Source of the DNA: JAFGPL01 sp046485045
Lineage (GTDB): Bacteria; Bacteroidota; Bacteroidia; Bacteroidales; UBA10428
Direction: 5' to 3'
Length of the DNA stretch: 21,759 nucleotides
Assembly: GCA_046485045.1 (NCBI GenBank)
Contig: JAWOHT010000027.1
Coordinates: forward strand, 1 to 21,759
Below are positions 17,450-21,759 of this stretch, piece after piece; the first letter of the stretch is position 1, and every line of letters begins with the position of its first letter. A program made the position numbers and the translations under genes. The notes below the pieces were generated by a model. It had not been told where the DNA came from, did not search any database, and worked only from the letters and a program-made list of their open reading frames with translations.

Positions 17450-18607
17450 TCAAGGTTTAAGTCCTACTGCCCTTATCACTGCGCTTTTCCCATACCGTTT
17501 TTTCAGCTTGTCAAGCGTCTGGTACAATCGCATGGCTTTTGAATTGTCTTCGAACAGGTTGAGTTGCTCTGTTCCCTGTACCAGATGGCTGAATCTTACG
17601 CCGATAAGCCGTATAAGCATTCTGCGCTGGTATGCCCGTTCAAAAAGCTCACGTGTAACTTCAATCAGCTTGTGGTCGAAAGATGTGTACGGTATGCGCT
17701 TTTGCAGCGTGTGGGTGTCGAAGTTCGAATACCTTATTTTCACAGTTACGCACGAAGTGAGTTTCTGTTGTTTTCTCAGGTCAAACGCGATTTTCTCCAC
17801 CATGCATATAAGTTTTTCGTTCAGCATTTTCACGTCAATGGTGTCCTGATCGAAGGTGTGCTCTGTGCCGATTGATTTCCGTTCAGAATAAGGCTCTACG
17901 GGTGTTGAATCAATGCCGTTTGCTTTTTTCCAGATTACAATACCGTTTTTGCCCAGCACTTTTTCCATCATCTCAGGGGGGATCATCCCCAGCGTGCCGA
18001 TGGTTGCAATTCCCATTGACCGCAGCAGGTGGTAGGTCTTGTCGCCAATCATGGGTATTTTTTTGATGGATAGCGGGTGAAGGAAAGGTTTTACAAAGTC
18101 GGGGGGTACCTCTTTTTCTCCGTTTGGTTTGGCTTCGCCGGTGGCAATCTTGGCCACGGTTTTGTTTACCGACAGGCCGAACGAAATGGGCAACCCCGTT
18201 TCTGTGATAATCTTCCGGCGCAGCTCGTGTGTCCATACCGTGCAGCCAAAGAACCTGTCCATCCCCGTGATGTCAATATAGTGTTCATCTACCGATGCTT
18301 TTTCATACAGCGGCGCTTTTTCGGCTACGATCTGGGTAACCATGTTGGAGTACTTGCTGTAAAGTTCCATGTCGCCCTTCACAAAAAAAGCATCGGGACA
18401 GAGTATCCGGGCCATTTTCATGGGCATGGCAGAATGTACGCCAAAATGCCTGGCCTCGTAACTGCAACTGGCTACCACTCCCCGGTCGGACGCCCCTCCG
18501 ATAATGACCGGCTTTCCGTTCAGGCTGCTGTTGATAAGCCGTTCTACCGATACGAAAAAGGTATCAAGGTCAAGATGGATGATATGTTTTCCGGTACCTG
18601 TAAGCAT
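17450..18607 (-). CDS. dinB: DNA polymerase IV (Y-family translesion polymerase)
   Basis: This 385-residue Y-family polymerase copies past damaged bases with low fidelity. The palm motif HLDLDTFFVSVE gives metal ligands Asp13 and, with KASVDEHYIDITGMD, Asp107/Glu108. Phe18 sits at the steric-gate position that excludes ribonucleotides. The fingers show SCSYEARHFGVHSAMP; the thumb helix-hairpin-helix region is KKIPMIGDKTYHLLRSMGI. The little-finger domain leads into QLNLF (348-352), a sliding-clamp binding pentapeptide. The protein is complete. It points away from the LexA-like repressor gene at 19359, suggesting SOS-type control, with a nuclease-repeat unit lying between them. An operator-like palindrome lies 47 bases upstream of the start. 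Confidence 0.95.
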   Translation of the reverse strand: MLTGTGKHIIHLDLDTFFVSVERLINSSLNGKPVIIGGASDRGVVASCSYEARHFGVHSAMPMKMARILCPDAFFVKGDMELYSKYSNMVTQIVAEKAPLYEKASVDEHYIDITGMDRFFGCTVWTHELRRKIITETGLPISFGLSVNKTVAKIATGEAKPNGEKEVPPDFVKPFLHPLSIKKIPMIGDKTYHLLRSMGIATIGTLGMIPPEMMEKVLGKNGIVIWKKANGIDSTPVEPYSERKSIGTEHTFDQDTIDVKMLNEKLICMVEKIAFDLRKQQKLTSCVTVKIRYSNFDTHTLQKRIPYTSFDHKLIEVTRELFERAYQRRMLIRLIGVRFSHLVQGTEQLNLFEDNSKAMRLYQTLDKLKKRYGKSAVIRAVGLKP

Positions 18608-18653
18608 TTTTGAAATGTTGAAAAATATTTTTGTATTACAAAAAAATGTGCTA

Positions 18654-18693
18654 AATTTGATTGTTATATAATCAAATTAGATGGTTATAATTT
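18654..18693. promoter_or_regulatory. candidate operator upstream of dinB
   Basis: AATTTGATT (18654-18662) and AATCAAATT (18670-18678) form a perfect 9-bp inverted repeat with a 7-base spacer. Overlapping it, GATTGTTATA (18659-18668) recurs as GATGGTTATA (18680-18689), exactly 21 bases later, or two helical turns. It sits 47 bases upstream of the dinB start, where a dimeric repressor could bind. The link to the S24 regulator at 19359 is inference. Confidence 0.45.
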
Positions 18694-18750
18694 AGGCATT
18701 TTTTGTGAGAAAATAAAGTTTTGATCTTAATTTTTAATTCCATACTTCCC

Positions 18751-18797
18751 TTTCATAAAGGGGGCGTCACGCATAAAGCGGGACAGGGGGTTTATAA
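18751..18797. repeat. 47-bp direct repeat, left copy
   Basis: This copy begins TTTCATAAAGGGGG, continues GTCACGCATAAAGCGGGAC and ends in a GGGGGTTTATA-type stretch. It matches 19303-19349 with only a few differences. The DUF559 start codon follows within 6 bases, so the repeat forms the immediate upstream region of that gene. Confidence 0.85.
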
Positions 18798-18802
18798 TAC
18801 AC

Positions 18803-19180
18803 ATGAAAGAACCAGTTATATACAGAAGAAATCTCAAGCCATTTGCCCGTAAACTGAGAAAGAACTCAACTCCGGGAGAAATAGTTCTTTGGGATAAGGT
18901 GTTGAAAACCCGAAAATTTCATGGTTTTCAATTTAACCGGCAATTTCCTTTAGGGAATTATATAGTTGATTTTATTTGCCGAAAACTGAATTTAATAATT
19001 GAGGTTGATGGATATTCGCATAATTTCAAGTATGAGGAAGATATGAGAAGGGAAGAATTTCTTAAGGGATTAGGGTATAATATATTAAGATTTGATGAAA
19101 TGGAAGTACGGCTGGATTTGGATAATGTGATAAGGGTATTAGAGGGATATTTGGAGCAACAAATAGGAAAATCCCCCTAA
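18803..19180 (+). CDS. DUF559 (Vsr/PD-(D/E)XK-like) endonuclease domain protein
   Basis: The 125-residue protein is almost entirely one DUF559 domain: FARKLRKNSTPGEIVLWDKVL, then FNRQFPLGNYIVDFICRKLNLIIEVDG, then GYNILRFDEMEV. Asp56, Glu67 and Asp69 are the expected metal-binding acidic residues of the restriction-endonuclease-like fold; Glu26 belongs to the conserved first helix. DUF559 proteins are related to Vsr mismatch endonucleases, but most have no proven role. The last codons (IGKSP) and the stop codon lie inside the first unit of the following palindromic repeat array, and a 47-bp repeat directly precedes the start. It interrupts the space between dinB and its likely repressor. Use by the repeats as an associated nuclease, similar to REP-associated transposases, is a hypothesis only. 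Confidence 0.9.
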   Translation: MKEPVIYRRNLKPFARKLRKNSTPGEIVLWDKVLKTRKFHGFQFNRQFPLGNYIVDFICRKLNLIIEVDGYSHNFKYEEDMRREEFLKGLGYNILRFDEMEVRLDLDNVIRVLEGYLEQQIGKSP

Positions 19181-19302
19181 CCCCCTTTAAGAAAGGGGGA
19201 ATAGGGAAAATCCCCCTAACCCCCTTTAAGAAAGGGGGAATAGGGAAAATCCCCCTAACCCCCTTTAAGAAAGGGGGAATAGGAAAAATCCCCCTAACCC
19301 TT
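19163..19302. repeat. tandem array of about 39-bp hairpin repeats
   Basis: Three near-identical units follow each other: 19163-19200 (38 bp), 19201-19239 and 19240-19278 (39 bp each), then a partial fourth that runs into the 47-bp repeat copy. Each unit contains TCCCCCTAA and a perfect hairpin, CCCCCTTT-AAG-AAAGGGGG. The units lack variable spacers, so this is not a CRISPR array. The DUF559 stop codon (TAA) is the one in the first unit. Confidence 0.9.
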
Positions 19303-19349
19303 TTTCATAAAGGGGGTGTCACACATAAAGCGGGACAGGGGATTTATTA
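19286..19349. repeat. palindrome-bounded repeat element containing the right 47-bp copy
   Basis: The segment is bounded by AAATCCCC (19286-19293) and GGGGATTT (19338-19345) as inverted ends, with an inner stem CCCTTT/AAAGGG. Positions 19303-19349 are the second copy of the 47-bp direct repeat at 18751. It ends 9 bases before the start of the repressor gene and so forms that gene's immediate upstream region. It looks like the most complete member of the local repeat family. Confidence 0.65.
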
Positions 19350-19358
19350 CAAATGTGA

Positions 19359-20183
19359 ATGAATAAAACTAATTACATGTACTTCAACACCAACATTAAA
19401 CTTTTAAGAAAGCGCCGCCAACGTACACAGGACGAAGTAGCGCTGGCGCTGAACATGAAACGTTCGACCCTTAGCGGTTACGAAAACGAGGTGAGCCAAC
19501 CCACAGTGCATGCCCTTATGGCTTTTTCAAAATACTACGGCATTGCCATTGACACACTGTTACAAATTGACTTAAGACAACTGTCAGAAAGCCAGCTCTC
19601 ACAGCTTGAAAGGGGAGGGGATGTATATGTCAAAGGCGGCGGACTGAGGGTATTGGCAACCACGGTAAACAAGCAAAATGAGGACAACATTGAGCTTGTG
19701 AACGAAAAAGCAAAAGCCGGCTATGCCACAGGATTTGCCGATCCCGAATACATCAGTAAACTGCCGGCTTTTCAGCTTCCGTTTTTATCACGGCAAAAGA
19801 AATACCGTACTTTTCAGCTTAAAGGCGATTCGATGTTGCCTATACCCTCAGGTGCATGGGTTACGGGTGAGTTTGTGCAGGACTGGGATACCATCATCTC
19901 GGGTCACGGCTACATTGTACTTACACTTGACGAAGGAATTGTTTTTAAGATTGTTGAAAACCTTATTCAACAGGAGCATATATTAAAGTTATTCTCTCTC
20001 AACCCGCTTTATGAATCTTATGATGTTCATGTCGGCGAGGTAAAAGAGGTATGGAAGTTTGTTCACTATATAAGTGCTGAAATACCCGAACCGGTAATAC
20101 CGCAGGACGAATTGCTGAAAACCGTTACCGGACTGAAAAAAGATATGAAATTATTAAAAAGCAGATTTCTTGACAAAAAATAA
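19359..20183 (+). CDS. XRE-family HTH repressor with LexA/S24-like self-cleavage domain
   Basis: This 274-residue regulator has an N-terminal XRE helix-turn-helix (about 9-65; TQDEVALALNMKRSTLSGYENEVSQPT) and a C-terminal S24/LexA-like peptidase domain (about 115-235). The elements for RecA-stimulated autocleavage are all visible: a scissile Ala120-Gly121 in KAKAGYATGFADPEYI, nucleophile Ser158 in LKGDSMLP, and general-base Lys197 in IVFKIVEN. Spacing is similar to E. coli LexA (Ala84-Gly85, Ser119, Lys156). It is thus probably a damage-responsive repressor, plausibly of the divergent dinB gene. A second ATG lies 18 bases into the frame. A coiled-coil-like tail (LLKTVTGLKKDMKLLKS) may aid oligomerisation. 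A bidirectional terminator follows directly. Confidence 0.9.
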   Translation: MNKTNYMYFNTNIKLLRKRRQRTQDEVALALNMKRSTLSGYENEVSQPTVHALMAFSKYYGIAIDTLLQIDLRQLSESQLSQLERGGDVYVKGGGLRVLATTVNKQNEDNIELVNEKAKAGYATGFADPEYISKLPAFQLPFLSRQKKYRTFQLKGDSMLPIPSGAWVTGEFVQDWDTIISGHGYIVLTLDEGIVFKIVENLIQQEHILKLFSLNPLYESYDVHVGEVKEVWKFVHYISAEIPEPVIPQDELLKTVTGLKKDMKLLKSRFLDKK

Positions 20184-20221
20184 AAACCCTGAGGGGTTTC
20201 CATTCCCTCAGGGTTTTTTTT
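20183..20221. terminator. bidirectional Rho-independent terminator
   Basis: AAAACCCTGAGGG (20183-20195) and CCCTCAGGGTTTT (20205-20217) make a perfect 13-bp stem with a 9-base loop, followed by T's to 20221. On the opposite strand the stem is followed by an equally T-rich tract. It therefore serves both the repressor gene and the convergent T9SS protein gene. Confidence 0.95.
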
Positions 20222-20233
20222 AAGATAACTTTA

Positions 20234-21759
20234 TTACTGTTCAATGATTATTTTTTCAATCATTGAATGGTCATTATAAATTATTCTCATAAAGTAGATA
20301 CCTTTTGCAAATCTTGTCAGGTCAAGTTCCTGAACTTTACCTGAATTATTAAACTGGTAATTCATCAGCACTTTTCCTGCAATATTGGTAAATTCAACGT
20401 TAACCTGATTATTATCTCCTTTCCCCATTGAAAGATAAATCTTACCCTTCGTCGGATTAGGATAAAACTCAATTATTGCATCTGTTATACTTTCAACAGC
20501 AGAGATATCATTCACTGTAAAGACGAACATATCTGATACGCTTGCGCCTTTACTGTCCTCAGCAGTAACAGTAATGTTTGAAGTTCCTGTGCCTGTTTCT
20601 GTAACTGTAAGTGTTGTTCCGGTAACGGAAACGGTTACAACAGCCGGATTGCTGCTTACTGCAGAAAGAACTAACTGTGCATCATCATTATCGGCAAAAA
20701 CATTGCTAAGTACAACAGTCCTGGTAACGAATCCTTCATCCAAAGCAATGTCAGCCAAAGGATTGGCAACTGTAGGTATTGCATTTACTGTAACCACAAA
20801 TTCATCGCTTACAGGTATTCCGATACTATCGGATGCTGTCACAGATACAGTTGAAACACCATATGCTACTTCCTGTATTGTAAGTATTTTGTCAGTAACT
20901 GATATACTTACAGCAGCCGGATTACTGTTGGTTAATGCATACTTCAACACATCATCATCCGCATCTGTAAATATTTTTGACAAATCAACAGTGTAACTTG
21001 AAAATCCTTCATGAACTAAAGTATCTGAAATTGCTTTACTCAATTCCGGCATAGCATTTACAGTAATCAGGAATTCATCTTCTGCCGGTATTCCTATATT
21101 ATCGGTCGCAGTAACCGATATTGTTGAAACGCCATAAGCTACCTCCTGAATCGTAAGTATATTATCTGTTATTGATACACCTACAGTTTCCTGACTGCTA
21201 TTTGTGAATTCGTAATTCAAAACATCGTTATCGGTATCTGTAAATACCTCAGACAAGTTGATGGTAGTGGTTAAAAATCCTTCATTTATCAAAATGTCTG
21301 CAATTGGGGTTATCACCTTAGGATTTGCATTTACTCTATATTCAAAATCAAAATATTCGATACTTCCGCCACCATCATCAGCCCTTATTGTAATTGTTGA
21401 AGTTCCAGTGCCTGTTTCATCTATCAGGATTTTACCATCTGCAGTGTCAACAGTTACCACACCAGGTTCGGCACTCACTATGGTATAGAAGAGTTCATCA
21501 CCTTCTGCATCTACAAATACGTTTGAATAATCAATAGTATCAGATACAAAACCTTCGTTTTTCAATACATCTGCAATTGGATTGACCACTTTAATACCGC
21601 TGACAATTAAGCTAATTGGTATTTCTATAATAGGGCTGACCGGATTATTACAATTGATGAAGATTTTTGTATTGTAATTTCCCGGCGCTAATCCTGTTGT
21701 ATTTATGGTTATTCCGATTGTATCTGTAGACAAGGAAGCAATTGTATCCGGTGTAAATG
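20234..21759 (-). CDS. T9SS-secreted protein with tandem cadherin/Ig-like repeats (5' end outside window)
   Basis: The frame is open to the window edge (first full codon at 21757), so this is a C-terminal fragment of about 507 residues, and the TTG at 21733 should not be taken as its start. The visible N-terminal part (TTGLAPGNYNTKIFI ... PIEIPISLIV-like) resembles an Ig-like beta-sandwich end. Four tandem repeats of about 90 residues follow (21586-21320, 21319-21047, 21046-20774, 20773-20504). Each opens with P-x-A-D-x-x-x-x-E-G-F, has V/I-F-x-D-x-D/N-D acidic calcium-binding-like turns, and ends in V-x-V-N-A. The last about 80 residues (FYPNPTKGKIYLSM ... KGIYFMRIIYNDHSMIEKIIIEQ) are a type A Por secretion sorting domain. 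That domain directs export through the type IX system and attachment to or release from the surface. It is likely an adhesin or part of a larger enzyme. Confidence 0.9.
   Translation of the reverse strand, partial: FTPDTIASLSTDTIGITINTTGLAPGNYNTKIFINCNNPVSPIIEIPISLIVSGIKVVNPIADVLKNEGFVSDTIDYSNVFVDAEGDELFYTIVSAEPGVVTVDTADGKILIDETGTGTSTITIRADDGGGSIEYFDFEYRVNANPKVITPIADILINEGFLTTTINLSEVFTDTDNDVLNYEFTNSSQETVGVSITDNILTIQEVAYGVSTISVTATDNIGIPAEDEFLITVNAMPELSKAISDTLVHEGFSSYTVDLSKIFTDADDDVLKYALTNSNPAAVSISVTDKILTIQEVAYGVSTVSVTASDSIGIPVSDEFVVTVNAIPTVANPLADIALDEGFVTRTVVLSNVFADNDDAQLVLSAVSSNPAVVTVSVTGTTLTVTETGTGTSNITVTAEDSKGASVSDMFVFTVNDISAVESITDAIIEFYPNPTKGKIYLSMGKGDNNQVNVEFTNIAGKVLMNYQFNNSGKVQELDLTRFAKGIYFMRIIYNDHSMIEKIIIEQ

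Noticed and set aside
18077..18613. 178-codon open frame antisense to dinB
   Set aside because: It lies opposite conserved polymerase motifs and shows no domain of its own.
19163..19302. Regularly spaced repeats that might be a CRISPR array
   Set aside because: Units abut directly with no unique spacers, are strongly self-complementary, and no cas genes are present.

Overview
The window looks like a chromosomal stretch from a free-living or environmental member of the Bacteroidota. Three things in the sequence point there: a secreted repeat protein ending in a type IX secretion (Por) sorting domain, several promoters of the phylum-typical TTG/TTTG ... TAnnTTTG form instead of the E. coli form, and genes with weak or no Shine-Dalgarno sequences. 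No rRNA, tRNA, CRISPR array, integrase or transposase gene was seen.

Layout. 183-3658: a membrane-anchored TPR-CHAT (caspase-like) protein, convergent with a small sigma-70 family factor. 3917-5227: homoserine dehydrogenase (threonine/methionine branch). 5463-8621: a soluble hybrid histidine kinase with five PAS-like sensor modules and a receiver. 8709-9773: an unrecognised exported helical protein. 9861-12494: two PLP enzymes, a divergent tyrosine phenol-lyase/tryptophanase homologue and a class V aminotransferase, separated by a strong terminator. 12539-12979: a DUF2721 membrane protein. 12991-13092: a 102-bp palindromic MITE-like element lying between convergent genes. 13102-14364 (minus): an alpha-oxoamine synthase (Kbl/AONS/SPT superfamily). 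14422-14767: the decayed 3' end of an AI-2E family transporter gene. 14857-17328: a SWIM-SNF2 helicase.

17376-20183 is the most unusual part. DNA polymerase IV (minus) and an XRE/S24 LexA-like, potentially self-cleaving repressor (plus) point away from each other, as expected of an SOS-type pair. Between them sits a roughly 550-bp unit holding a DUF559/Vsr-like nuclease gene, flanked by 47-bp direct repeats and followed by a tandem array of C/G-rich hairpin repeats. The nuclease gene takes its stop codon from the first repeat unit. A degenerate member of the same repeat family lies at the 3' end of the polymerase gene. An operator-like inverted repeat lies just upstream of dinB.

20234-21759 (minus) is the 3' part of a secreted protein with four tandem cadherin/Ig-like repeats and a type A T9SS sorting domain. 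Its 5' end is outside the window.

No single pathway ties the window together; most genes are single-gene units with their own promoter or terminator. The parts most likely to be new are the nuclease-associated repeat family, the divergent lyase and the palindromic element. All functional statements come from motif reading, not database searches.
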